In this document: positions 35,225 to 43,533 of the stretch, in pieces
How positions within the stretch are numbered: the stretch's first letter is position 1
Layout of the letters: each line of letters begins with the position of its first letter
Source: Streptomyces sp. NBC_01446
Lineage (GTDB): Bacteria; Actinomycetota; Actinomycetes; Streptomycetales; Streptomycetaceae
Reading direction: 5' to 3'
DNA length: 64,000 bases
Assembly: GCF_026340095.1 (NCBI RefSeq)
Contig: NZ_JAPEPO010000001.1
Span: forward strand, 1,674,001-1,738,000
Position numbers and translations under genes: made by a program
Notes under the pieces: model-generated
Seen by the model: only the letters and a program-made list of their open reading frames with translations
What the model was told of the DNA's origin: nothing
The model's database searches: none

Positions 35225-36955
35225 ATGCGGCTGCGCGCCCTACTTGATACAGACGCGCTGGGCCTCAGGCTGCTCGGCGGCGAGGACGAACTGGACCGCA
35301 CCGTGCGCGGTGTGATGACCACGGACCTGCGGGACCCCAGCCGCTACCTGTCCGGCGGCGAGCTGGTCCTCACCGGACTCGCGTGGCGCCGCAACGCGGC
35401 GGACGCCGAACCGTTCGTCCGCATCCTCGCGACGGCCGGCGTGGCCGCGCTCGCGGCCGGCGAGGCGGAGCTCGGGGCCATCCCCGACGACATCGTCGAG
35501 GCGTGCGCGCGCCACCGGCTCCCGCTGTTCGCGGTGAACGAGTCCGTCGCCTTCGCGACGGTCACCGAGCACGTCGTGCGCCAGGTCTCGGGCGAACGGG
35601 CCGGCGACCTGGCTGCCGTCGTCGACCGGCACCGGCGCCTCATGACGTCCGGCCCGGCGGGCGGCGGCCCCGACGTGGTCCTGGACCTCCTGGGCACCGA
35701 CCTCGACCTGCGCGCCTGGGTGCTCTCCCCCGCGGGCCGGGCCATCGCCGGGTCGAGCGCTGCGGGCCCCGAGCTGCCCGCCGCCGTGTGCGCCCGCCTG
35801 GCGGCCGAGCACCTGGCGGCCACGCGCACCGGGCGGCGCGGACCGCACCGGGTGACGATCGAGGGGGGCGGCGCTAAGCGTCTCGATGAGGGGCGACGGC
35901 CGGGCGACGGGTCGGGAGGCACGACGTACTCGCTCTTCCCGATCCGCAGCGCGGGCCGCGGCGCGACGCCCGCCTCCCGCGACGTGCGCGAGACGGTCCT
36001 GTCCGACTGGCTGCTCGCCGTCGAGGCGGACGCGAGCGACTGGCCCGAGGAGCGACTCGACCTGCTCCAGGGCGTGACCCAGCTGATCGCCGTCGAGCGC
36101 GACCGGCGCGACGCGGCCCGCACCGTGCGCCGCCGGCTCGCACAGGAGGTCCTCGAACTGGTCCAGACGGGCGCCGCCCCCGCCGAGATCGCCGCACGCC
36201 TGCGCGTCGCCGCGCCCGTGCTGCTCCCCGGCCTCGGCGCCGCCCCGCACTGGCAGGTCATCGTGGCGAAGGTCGAGTGGGACGGCGGCGACATCGAGGG
36301 CGGCCCGGTCGCCCAGTCGCTCCTGGAGGAGATCCTCGTCGACCCCCTGTCGGCCGGGCCCGAGCCCTCCGACCGTATCGCCGTCGCCCACAACGGCGAC
36401 GAGGCCATCGCCCTGGTGCCGCTGCCCGCCGTGCCGGACGAGCACGACGGGGCGGAGACGGGGCTGCACGCCGACGCGCTCCTGGACTCCGTACGCGACC
36501 CGCTGACGGCGGGCCTCGCGGACGACGGCCGGCTCACGCTGGGCGTCAGCGCCGCCGTGCACTCGGCGGAGGGGCTGCGCGGGGCCCTGGAGGAGGCCCG
36601 GCACGCCCGGCGCGTCGCCGCGGCCCGCACCGGGCGCGTGTGCGCCGCGGGCCACCAGGAGCTGGCCTCGCACGTCCTGCTGCTGCCGTTCGTCCCGGAC
36701 GACGTGCGCCGCGCCTTCACGGCCCGCCTCCTCGACCCGCTGCGCGACTACGACCGCAAGCACCGCGCCGAGCTCATCCCGACCCTGGAGGCGTTCCTCG
36801 ACTGCGACGGTTCGTGGACGCGCTGTGCGAGCCGCCTGCACCTCCACGTCAACACGCTGCGCTACCGCGTCGGACGGATCGAACAGCTCACCAACCGCGA
36901 TCTCTCCCGGCTCGAGGACAAGCTGGACTTCTTCCTGGCCCTGCGTATGAGCTGA
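35225..36955 (+). CDS. PucR family transcriptional regulator of purine catabolism
   Basis: A 576-residue regulator. The N-terminal PucR domain shows LRALLDTDALGLRLLGGEDELDRTVRGVMTTDLRDPSRYLSGGELVLTGL (about 2-51). The central region resembles GGDEF-like PucR middle domains. The C-terminal PucR helix-turn-helix shows LIPTLEAFLDCDGSWTRCASRLHLHVNTLRYRVGRIEQLTNRDLS (about 515-560). PucR in Bacillus activates purine-degradation genes. Its divergence from the xanthine dehydrogenase operon strongly suggests that target. The ATG at 35225 has a weak ribosome site but starts exactly at the family N-terminus. Confidence 0.9.
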   Translation: MRLRALLDTDALGLRLLGGEDELDRTVRGVMTTDLRDPSRYLSGGELVLTGLAWRRNAADAEPFVRILATAGVAALAAGEAELGAIPDDIVEACARHRLPLFAVNESVAFATVTEHVVRQVSGERAGDLAAVVDRHRRLMTSGPAGGGPDVVLDLLGTDLDLRAWVLSPAGRAIAGSSAAGPELPAAVCARLAAEHLAATRTGRRGPHRVTIEGGGAKRLDEGRRPGDGSGGTTYSLFPIRSAGRGATPASRDVRETVLSDWLLAVEADASDWPEERLDLLQGVTQLIAVERDRRDAARTVRRRLAQEVLELVQTGAAPAEIAARLRVAAPVLLPGLGAAPHWQVIVAKVEWDGGDIEGGPVAQSLLEEILVDPLSAGPEPSDRIAVAHNGDEAIALVPLPAVPDEHDGAETGLHADALLDSVRDPLTAGLADDGRLTLGVSAAVHSAEGLRGALEEARHARRVAAARTGRVCAAGHQELASHVLLLPFVPDDVRRAFTARLLDPLRDYDRKHRAELIPTLEAFLDCDGSWTRCASRLHLHVNTLRYRVGRIEQLTNRDLSRLEDKLDFFLALRMS

Positions 36956-37104
36956 ACTCGGGCCCCCCGAGGGGTGTTTCGAACCCCGCCCGCCACCCCA
37001 TGCGTTTGTGAAATCTTTCACCTACCCCCTTGGCCGAGTGCGCACATCCATGCTGAGATGCGCGCACGACAGCTCGGCTCAATGGTGTGCTCGGGGAGGG
37101 CAAC

Positions 37105-37881
37105 GTGGCGCATACCGCCATGTCTGGTTCCGGAACGACTGCAGGGGACGATCCACTCCAGACCGCGGTATGGCGGCTGCGCTCGCGCGCCTGCTGGACC
37201 GACGCGGCCGCGCTGCTCGAGCGGCTCGCCGCGACGGACGCGGGGGCCGCGCTCCAGCGGGCCGCGCTGCTCGGGGAGCGCTGCCTCTACACCGAGCAGG
37301 GCTGGGCCGCCGCGGAGGACGCGCTGCGCGCCGCCGAGGCCCTGGCCCACAACGACGGCGAACGCGGCGCCGCGGCCTGCGAGCGCGGCCAACTCGCTTA
37401 CTCGGCAACGCTGTTGGGGATACGTGACCGGGCCGACGAGGCGCGCTCCGCGCTCGGCAGGGCCGCCGCGCTGCTCCCGCCCGGCGCCCCGGGACGCGCC
37501 CTGCTCGACTTCCGGCGCGGCCTGATGGCGGAGAACCTGTCCGACTCGCCGCAGGCGGCCAGGGCCGCGTACCGCAGGGCCCACGCGGGCGCGACGGCGC
37601 ACCCCGATCCGCTGCTGCTCTCCTTCACCTGGCGCCATCTGGCCGGACTCGCCCTGCGCGACGGCGAGTTGGCGGAGGCGCGGCACGGTTTCGCCGAGTC
37701 GCTGCGCATCCGCGAGGAGCTCGGCTACCTGGTCGGCACGGCCCCCGCGCTGGCGTCCCTGGCGGAGGCGGAGCCCGATCCGGAGGCGGCCGCACGGCTG
37801 CGCGCGGAGGCGTCCCGCCTGTTCCGCCTCCTGGGCGGCGTCCCGACGTGGCTGGCGGAGCACTTGCCGACGGCGGCCTGA
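37105..37881 (+). CDS. TPR-repeat protein
   Basis: A 258-residue, almost entirely helical protein made of tetratricopeptide-like units (for example AALLGERCLYTEQGWAAAEDALRAAEALA, AYSATLLGIRDRADEARSALGRAAALL, WRHLAGLALRDGELAEARHGFAESLRIREELGY). No DNA-binding or catalytic motif. The GTG at 37105 follows GGGGAGGGCAAC. It lies 149 bp after the PucR-type gene and is convergent with the GntR gene. It probably mediates protein interactions; the partner is unknown. Confidence 0.7.
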   Translation: MAHTAMSGSGTTAGDDPLQTAVWRLRSRACWTDAAALLERLAATDAGAALQRAALLGERCLYTEQGWAAAEDALRAAEALAHNDGERGAAACERGQLAYSATLLGIRDRADEARSALGRAAALLPPGAPGRALLDFRRGLMAENLSDSPQAARAAYRRAHAGATAHPDPLLLSFTWRHLAGLALRDGELAEARHGFAESLRIREELGYLVGTAPALASLAEAEPDPEAAARLRAEASRLFRLLGGVPTWLAEHLPTAA

Positions 37882-37922
37882 CGATCCAAAGGCCTGACGA
37901 TCCAGGAGCCTGACGATCCAGG
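37875..37922. repeat. 16-bp direct repeat, three units, over a stop codon
   Basis: GGCCTGACGATCCAAA, GGCCTGACGATCCAGG and AGCCTGACGATCCAGG lie head to tail at 37875-37922. The TGA of the first unit is the stop codon of the TPR gene, so units two and three look like downstream duplications of the gene end. Confidence 0.88.
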
Positions 37923-37939
37923 GGGCCTGTTGGAGGCCC
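37923..37939. terminator. hairpin between convergent TPR and GntR genes
   Basis: GGGCCT (37923-37928) pairs with AGGCCC (37934-37939) around a 5-nt loop, directly after the 16-bp repeats and touching the GntR stop codon. It is probably a short bidirectional terminator. Confidence 0.55.
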
Positions 37940-38715
37940 TAGTCCGCCGACCCGGCGAAGTGCTCCCGCACCAGGGCCTGTACCACCGTGAGGTCCTGGG
38001 CCTCCAGTGCCGCGAGGAGTGCCATGTGTTCCGCGGCGTCGGCCACCAGGTCGGCGCGGCGGGACAGCGGTCCGCCGCCGGGCAGGGGCCACTGCGAGCG
38101 GCGGTGCAGGTCGTCGGCGACCTGGACGAGCTGTGCGTTGCCACTGAGGGCGAGCATCGCGCGGTGGAAGGCGCGGTCCGTCTCCGCGTAGTGCGCACGG
38201 TCGCCGCCGGCGGCCGCGACGGCCGTCGCGTCGGCCAGGGGCCGCAGCTCGGCCCAGCGCGCCACCGGCACCGTACGGGCGAGTCGCAGCACCACGGGCA
38301 CCTCGATCAGCGCCCGCACCTCGGCCAGCTCGGCGAGCTCGCGGGCGCTGCGCTCGGTGACGCGGAAGCCGCGGTTCGGCACGACCTCGACGGCGCCTTC
38401 GCGGGCCAGCTGCTGCATCGCCTCGCGGACGGGCGTGGCCGAGACGCCGAGGCCGTCCCCGAGGGCGGGCGCGGAGTAGACCTCGCCGGGCACGAGCTCG
38501 CCGTCGACGAGCGCGGTGCGCAACGCGTCGAGCACCTGCCCGCGCACGGAGGTCCGCTCGACGCGGGGGCGCGGCGGCAGCGGCGTCTCGCTGTGGGTGT
38601 GCTCGCCCCGGGTCTGCTCGGGCACCTGATGCCACCCGGCGGTGCCCCGCTGCTCGGGAACGCCCGCGGGCAGCCCTGAGGCGGCGCTGTCGGCGCGCGT
38701 TCTGGCCTGCTCCAC
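37939..38715 (-). CDS. GntR family regulator, FadR/FCD type
   Basis: A 258-residue regulator. After a polar N-terminal extension (about 1-50) comes the winged helix VRGQVLDALRTALVDGELVPGEVYSAPALGDGLGVSATPVREAMQQLAREGAVEVVPNRGFRV. The C-terminal FCD ligand domain keeps the metal-ligand set: DRAFH (Asp and His, about 172-176), EHMALLAAL (His) and VREHF (His). Such regulators respond to organic acids, often with a bound metal. GTG start with GGAGG 8-9 nt upstream. Its target is unknown. It is divergent from the iron-box-controlled FhuF-like gene. Confidence 0.88.
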   Translation of the reverse strand: MEQARTRADSAASGLPAGVPEQRGTAGWHQVPEQTRGEHTHSETPLPPRPRVERTSVRGQVLDALRTALVDGELVPGEVYSAPALGDGLGVSATPVREAMQQLAREGAVEVVPNRGFRVTERSARELAELAEVRALIEVPVVLRLARTVPVARWAELRPLADATAVAAAGGDRAHYAETDRAFHRAMLALSGNAQLVQVADDLHRRSQWPLPGGGPLSRRADLVADAAEHMALLAALEAQDLTVVQALVREHFAGSAD

Positions 38716-38811
38716 CCAGGTCCTCCCCGGTCGTCGGTAATCCGCGGAATTCGTCCAACGCAGAACGATAGGCCGCTGGGCCCTCAGTTCAAACCCCCGA
38801 CCGTTCGGGTA

Positions 38812-38826
38812 AGGTAAGGCTTACCT
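38812..38826. promoter_or_regulatory. iron box (DmdR/IdeR operator)
   Basis: AGGTAAG-G-CTTACCT, a perfect 7-1-7 palindrome matching the core of the actinobacterial DtxR-family operator (consensus half AGGTTAG). It lies 31 bp before the start of the FhuF-like gene, so that gene should be repressed when iron is plentiful. Confidence 0.85.
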
Positions 38827-38856
38827 GCAAACGATCGCGATTCGGTGGTCCCCTGC

Positions 38857-39702
38857 ATGCCTTTTCCCGCATCGGCCCCCGTGGCCACCAGCGCGCTCAC
38901 GCCCGCGTACACCCGGCTGACCGAGGTGTTCACGGGCCTGCGGATCACAGAGCTCGCCGAGACCGAGCAGCCCCCTCAGAGCAGCGGCTGGGTCGCCGCC
39001 GCCCGGCTCGCGGAGGGCGGACCCGCCCTCGACGCGTTCCTCGCGTGGGACAACGCGCAGGTGCTCAAGGACTACGGGCAGCAGGCCCGCCCGGACGTCG
39101 TCGCCGGCTTCGGCCTGCACCGCTACGCATGGCCCGCCTGCCTGCTGGTCACGGTGCCGTGGTTCCTGGACCGCCGCGTCCCGCGCCTCCCCGTGACGAA
39201 CGTCGCCTTCCAGCGCACGCTGGGACGGATGGCCGTACGCGTCACCGACTTCGCCTGCCTGCCGGGCGACCCGGCCGCCGCACTGCCCGGCGCCCATGTC
39301 GTGCCGGACGAGGAGGCGCTGCGGGCCGAGGTGCGCGCGGCCGTCGCCGACCACCTGGGCCCGGTGCTCACCGGATTCGGACCGCGGATGCGACGGGGCC
39401 CGCGCGCCCTGTGGGGCATGGCGACGGACGAGATCGTCGAGGGCCTCTGGTACATCGCCCACCTGCTCGGCGAGGAGCGCCGGGCGATGCGGGAGCTCGA
39501 ACTGCTGCTGCCCGGCGCGACGAAGCCGTACGTCGGCAAGCCCGCGTTCCGTGAACTCACCGGCCCCGAGGGGCAGTCGCTGCCGACCCGCGACCGGGCG
39601 AGCTGCTGCCTCTTCTACACGCTGCGCCCCGAGGACACCTGCGTGACGTGCCCCCGCACCTGCGACGCGGACCGCGTGGCGAGGCTGAGCGCAACCGCCT
39701 GA
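38857..39702 (+). CDS. FhuF-like ferric siderophore reductase, [2Fe-2S]
   Basis: A 281-residue protein whose C-terminus carries the FhuF-type iron-sulfur motif CC-x10-C-x2-C (SCCLFYTLRPEDTCVTCPRTC, about 251-271). The body matches IucA/FhuF-like ferric reductases (AWPACLLVTVPWFLDRRVPRLP; GPRALWGMATDEIVEGLWYIAHLLGE). Such proteins reduce iron released from imported siderophores in the cytoplasm. An iron box sits immediately upstream. No siderophore transporter gene is adjacent in this window. The ATG at 38857 lacks a strong ribosome site; an in-frame GTG at 38845 is an alternative. Confidence 0.87.
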   Translation: MPFPASAPVATSALTPAYTRLTEVFTGLRITELAETEQPPQSSGWVAAARLAEGGPALDAFLAWDNAQVLKDYGQQARPDVVAGFGLHRYAWPACLLVTVPWFLDRRVPRLPVTNVAFQRTLGRMAVRVTDFACLPGDPAAALPGAHVVPDEEALRAEVRAAVADHLGPVLTGFGPRMRRGPRALWGMATDEIVEGLWYIAHLLGEERRAMRELELLLPGATKPYVGKPAFRELTGPEGQSLPTRDRASCCLFYTLRPEDTCVTCPRTCDADRVARLSATA

Positions 39703-39754
39703 ACGCGACGACGGCAACCCCCTCGCCATGAACCACCCTTTCGGGTGACGCAAT

Positions 39755-39790
39755 TCGAACTCAACTTCCCTCATTATTAAGGGAGTTCGA
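39755..39790. promoter_or_regulatory. AT-rich inverted repeat upstream of the DUF2637 gene
   Basis: TCGAACTC (39755-39762) and GAGTTCGA (39783-39790) are perfect inverted copies separated by 20 AT-rich bases that include CATTATTAA. The site lies about 130 bp before the start of the DUF2637 gene in a 216-bp spacer and could bind a regulator. Confidence 0.5.
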
Positions 39791-39918
39791 GCGCATGCCC
39801 GCTTCATACGCCCCCTCGCACTCCAATGGCGTTCTCTTGTCCCGAAACTCCTTGCGCACCGGTGGCCTTGAGCCAATATGGCGGCCGAAAAGCCCTACCG
39901 CGACGCAAGGGACCCCAG

Positions 39919-40998
39919 ATGAGACTGACCGACATATCGCTGGACTGGCTGCTTCCCGGCGCCGTGCTGCTCCTGGGCCTGCTGGCGGCGGTGGCGGTCC
40001 TCGCGCGCAGCAAGCGCGCCGGGGAAAGAGCGGCCGCATCGTCCGACGACTCGTGGGAGCGCAGCGAGGAACGCCGCCGGCGCAAGGAGGCCGTCTACGG
40101 CACGGCGTCCTACCTGCTGCTGTTCTGCTGCGCCGCCGTGGCCGCCGCACTCTCCTTCCACGGGCTTGTCGGCTTCGGCCAGCAGAACCTGAACCTGTCC
40201 GGGGGCTGGGAGTACCTCGTCCCGTTCGGCCTCGACGGCGCGGCCATGTTCTGCTCCGTGCTCGCGGTGCGCGAGGCGAGCCACGGCGACGCGGCGCTCG
40301 GCTCCCGCATACTCGTGTGGACCTTCGCGGGTGCCGCCGCCTGGTTCAACTGGGTGCACGCGCCGCGCGGCATCAGCCACGCGGGCGCCCCGCACTTCTT
40401 CGCCGGCATGTCACTGTCGGCCGCGGTCCTCTTCGACCGCGCGCTGAAGCAGACGCGCCGCGCGGCCCTGCGTGAACAGGGCCTGGTGCCAAGGCCGTTG
40501 CCGCAGATCCGGATCGTGCGGTGGCTGCGTGCTCCCCGCGAGACGTACGGCGCCTGGTCGCTGATGCTGCTCGAGGGTGTGCGCACCCTGGACGAGGCGG
40601 TGGACGAGGTGCGGGAGGACAAGCGCGAGAAGGAGCAGACCCGGCTGCGCAGGCGCGAGCACGAGAAGCTGGAGCGGGCCCAGCTCAAGGCGATCAGCCG
40701 GGGCCACCCCACGCTCGGCGGGCGCGGAGGGCGCCAGGTGGACGTGCAGGCCGCCGTCTCCGCGGGGGCCGGCGCGGGGCCGGTGGGCTCGGAGCCTGCC
40801 ATATCGGAGGACCCGCCGCCCTCACCCCAGGAACAGCTCCCGCTGCGCGCGCGTCCCTCCCTCCAGGCCGTCAGAGGCGGTCCTGAAGCCGGCAAGCCCG
40901 TCACGGTCGACCTCACGGCGGAGGACGACACCCAGGCCCTGCCGCGGCTCGACTCACTGGAGCAGAAGCTCAAGGACCTCGAGCAGCAATTCGGCTAG
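39919..40998 (+). CDS. DUF2637 membrane protein (SpdB-like)
   Basis: A 359-residue protein with four hydrophobic helices in the first 190 residues: WLLPGAVLLLGLLAAVAVLA, SYLLLFCCAAVAAALSFHGLVGF, YLVPFGLDGAAMFCSVLAV and ILVWTFAGAAAWFNWVHAP. The rest is a charged cytoplasmic tail with a coiled-coil-like stretch (VREDKREKEQTRLRRREHEKLERAQLKAI). The DUF2637 family is actinobacterial and related to plasmid-spread proteins (SpdB) of conjugative elements, although chromosomal copies are common. The ATG at 39919 follows AGGGACCCC. Function unknown. No integrase or transfer gene is nearby. Confidence 0.8.
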   Translation: MRLTDISLDWLLPGAVLLLGLLAAVAVLARSKRAGERAAASSDDSWERSEERRRRKEAVYGTASYLLLFCCAAVAAALSFHGLVGFGQQNLNLSGGWEYLVPFGLDGAAMFCSVLAVREASHGDAALGSRILVWTFAGAAAWFNWVHAPRGISHAGAPHFFAGMSLSAAVLFDRALKQTRRAALREQGLVPRPLPQIRIVRWLRAPRETYGAWSLMLLEGVRTLDEAVDEVREDKREKEQTRLRRREHEKLERAQLKAISRGHPTLGGRGGRQVDVQAAVSAGAGAGPVGSEPAISEDPPPSPQEQLPLRARPSLQAVRGGPEAGKPVTVDLTAEDDTQALPRLDSLEQKLKDLEQQFG

Positions 40999-41059
40999 GG
41001 GGCGTCCGAAGGGAGTTCGGCCGGGCGGGCGTGCCGTTCCGGGCGGCGGTCCCGCGGTG

Positions 41060-41572
41060 TCACGCGGGGCCGCCGTCCAGTTCGAACCAGACCACCTTGC
41101 CCACGCCCAGGGCCCGTACGCCCCAGGCGTCCGCGAGGGACTGCACCAGGACGAGGCCCCGGCCGTTCGTACCGTCGTCGGCGACCGGTACGCGCAGCCT
41201 CGGCCTGCGCCCCACGAAGTCCCTGACCTCCACCCGGAGCCTCTTGGGCCCGACGGTGGCCGTGAGGACTGCGTCGTGGTCGGTGTGCACGAGGGCGTTC
41301 GTCACCAGTTCGCTGGTGAGCAGCTCCGCGGTCTGCGACCTCTCCGGCGGGCCCCACTCGTCCAGGAGTTCGCGCAGTGCGCGCCTCGCCTCGGGCACCG
41401 CCCGCAGGTCGGACCGCCCCAGCGTGCGCCTCAGCAGCGCGCCTCCGCCGTCGTCCGTCGTGCTGTTGTCCGTTGTGCCGTCGTTCGCCGCCCCGTCGGT
41501 CCCTGGCGCTTCCTCCGTTGGGGAGCGTCCGGCCACCGTGGTGGGAACGCGCCCTCGTACCAGCCGTTTCAT
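41060..41572 (-). CDS. ATP-binding protein, RsbW-like histidine-kinase fold (anti-sigma-type)
   Basis: A small HATPase (170 residues from the ATG at 41572). It has the N-box region AELLTSELVTNALVHTDHD, the G1 motif VPVADDGTNGRGLVLVQSLADAWG, and the closing strand GKVVWFELDG. These single-domain ATPases in streptomycetes act as anti-sigma or switch kinases with no membrane sensor. The start is uncertain: the frame stays open to an ATG at 41680, which would add 36 residues including three Cys, and a GTG lies at about 41587. It is convergent with the DUF2637 gene. Confidence 0.82.
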   Translation of the reverse strand: MKRLVRGRVPTTVAGRSPTEEAPGTDGAANDGTTDNSTTDDGGGALLRRTLGRSDLRAVPEARRALRELLDEWGPPERSQTAELLTSELVTNALVHTDHDAVLTATVGPKRLRVEVRDFVGRRPRLRVPVADDGTNGRGLVLVQSLADAWGVRALGVGKVVWFELDGGPA

Positions 41573-41708
41573 GACCCCCGCCCGCACGCCGATGACCTTG
41601 CCCCTTCTCCTGCGACCATGCTCGAACGCGTACACGGGAATGCATGCCCCGCACGCATGTCCGCACTCCTGTGGATTCATCCACCAATGAAGTCGCGGCC
41701 CGGCGGTG

Positions 41709-43454
41709 CTACGGGCGCGGCACGTTGCGGATGTTGGAGCGGGCCATCTGGACCATGCGGCCGACGCCGCCGTCCAGGACGATCTTGGAGGCGGAGAGCG
41801 CGAAGCCCGTCACCATCTCGGCGCTGATCCTGGGCGGGATCGACAGGGCGTTGGGGTCGGTGACGATGTCGACGAGGGCGGGGCCCTTGTGCTTGAAGGC
41901 GTCCTTCAGGGCCCCTGCGAGCTGTTTCGGCTTCTCCACGCGCACCCCGTACGCGCCGCACGCGCGGGCTACGGCCGCGAAGTCGGGGTTCTTGTTCGTC
42001 GTCCCGTACGACGGGAGCCCGGCCACTAGCATCTCCAACTCGACCATTCCGAGGGAGGAGTTGTTGAAGAGGACGACCTTGACCGGCAGGTCGTACTGGA
42101 CGAGGGTCAGGAAGTCGCCCATCAGCATGGAGAACCCGCCGTCACCCGACATCGACACAACCTGGCGGTTCCGGTCGACGAACTGGGCGCCGATCGCCAT
42201 CGGCAGCGCGTTGGCCATGGAGCCGTGCGAGAACGAACCGATCACACGGCGGCGGCCGTTGGGCGAGATGTAGCGCGCCGCCCACACATTGCACATGCCG
42301 GTGTCGACCGTGAACACGGCGTCTTCGGCGGCGAGTTCGTCCAGCACGGAGGCGACGTACTCGGGGTGGATCGGGACGTGCTTCTCGACCTTCTTCGTGT
42401 ACGCCTTGATGACGCCTTCGAGGGTGTCCGCGTGCTTCTTCAGCATCTTGTCGAGGAAGCGCCGGTTCGTCTTCGGCTCCACGCGCGGGGTCAGACAGCG
42501 CAGCGTCTCGCGCACGTCGCCCCACACGGCGAGGTCCAGCTTCGAGCGCCGGCCGAGGTGCTCGGGCCTGACGTCGACCTGGACGATCTTCACGTCCTTC
42601 TGCGGCAGGAACGCGTTGTACGGGAAGTCCGTGCCGAGCAGGATGAGCAGATCGCACTCGTGCGTCGCCTCGTACGCGGCGCCGTACCCGAGCAGCCCGC
42701 TCATGCCGACATCGAAGGGGTTGTCGTACTGAATCCATTCCTTGCCGCGCAGGGCGTGCCCGACCGGCGACTTGATCTTCTCGGCGAACTCCATGACCTC
42801 GGCGTGCGCGCCCGCGGTGCCGCTGCCGCAGAAGAGGGTGACCTTGGCGGCGTCGTCGATCATCTCGACGAGCCGGTCGATCTCGGTGTCGCCGGGGCGG
42901 ATGGTCGGCCGGGACGTGACGATCGCCGTCTCGACCGACTTCTCGGGGGCGGGCCGGTCGGCGACGTCTCCGGGCAGCGTGACGACGCTGACGCCCGACT
43001 GGCCGACCGCGTGCTGGATCGCCGTCTGCAGGACACGCGGCATCTGCTGCGGGTTGGAGATCATCTCGCTGTAGTGCGAGCACTCCTGGAAGAGCCGGTC
43101 GGGGTGGGTCTCCTGGAAGTAGCCGAGGCCGATCTCGCTCGACGGGATGTGCGAGGCGAGGGCGAGGACCGGGGCCATGGAGCGGTGGGCGTCGTAGAGC
43201 CCGTTGATGAGGTGCAGATTGCCGGGCCCGCAGGAGCCGGCGCAGGACGTCATCTTCCCGGTGATCTGCGCCTCCGCCCCGGCGGCGAACGCGGCGGTCT
43301 CCTCGTGCCGTACGTGGATCCAGTCGATCGCGGAGTTGCGGCGGATCGCGTCGACGACCGGGTTCAGGCTGTCGCCGACGACGCCGTACATGCGCTTGAC
43401 GCCCGCGCGGACGAGGATGTCGACGAACTGCTCGGCGACGTTCTGCTTGGCCAT
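41709..43454 (-). CDS. poxB: pyruvate dehydrogenase (quinone)/pyruvate oxidase, TPP-dependent
   Basis: A 581-residue thiamine-diphosphate enzyme of the PoxB type that converts pyruvate to acetate and CO2 and passes electrons to quinone or oxygen. The N-terminal Pyr domain shows RMYGVVGDSLNPVVDAIRR and HVRHEETAAFAAGAEAQ (cofactor-activating Glu, about residue 51). A central FAD/nucleotide-binding domain lies at about 190-340. The C-terminal PP domain carries the TPP motif SGDGGFSMLMGDFLTLVQYDLPVKVVLFNN (GDG...NN, about 434-463). ATG start. It is codirectional with the phosphatase gene 79 bp upstream. The product name is secure at family level; acceptor unknown. Confidence 0.92.
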   Translation of the reverse strand: MAKQNVAEQFVDILVRAGVKRMYGVVGDSLNPVVDAIRRNSAIDWIHVRHEETAAFAAGAEAQITGKMTSCAGSCGPGNLHLINGLYDAHRSMAPVLALASHIPSSEIGLGYFQETHPDRLFQECSHYSEMISNPQQMPRVLQTAIQHAVGQSGVSVVTLPGDVADRPAPEKSVETAIVTSRPTIRPGDTEIDRLVEMIDDAAKVTLFCGSGTAGAHAEVMEFAEKIKSPVGHALRGKEWIQYDNPFDVGMSGLLGYGAAYEATHECDLLILLGTDFPYNAFLPQKDVKIVQVDVRPEHLGRRSKLDLAVWGDVRETLRCLTPRVEPKTNRRFLDKMLKKHADTLEGVIKAYTKKVEKHVPIHPEYVASVLDELAAEDAVFTVDTGMCNVWAARYISPNGRRRVIGSFSHGSMANALPMAIGAQFVDRNRQVVSMSGDGGFSMLMGDFLTLVQYDLPVKVVLFNNSSLGMVELEMLVAGLPSYGTTNKNPDFAAVARACGAYGVRVEKPKQLAGALKDAFKHKGPALVDIVTDPNALSIPPRISAEMVTGFALSASKIVLDGGVGRMVQMARSNIRNVPRP

Positions 43455-43533
43455 GACTCACGCGCCCCTTCACAAACCGGGTCCTGAGGACATTCGGGAT
43501 ACTCGTGGTCCCATGAATCCACAGCGGGCGCGG

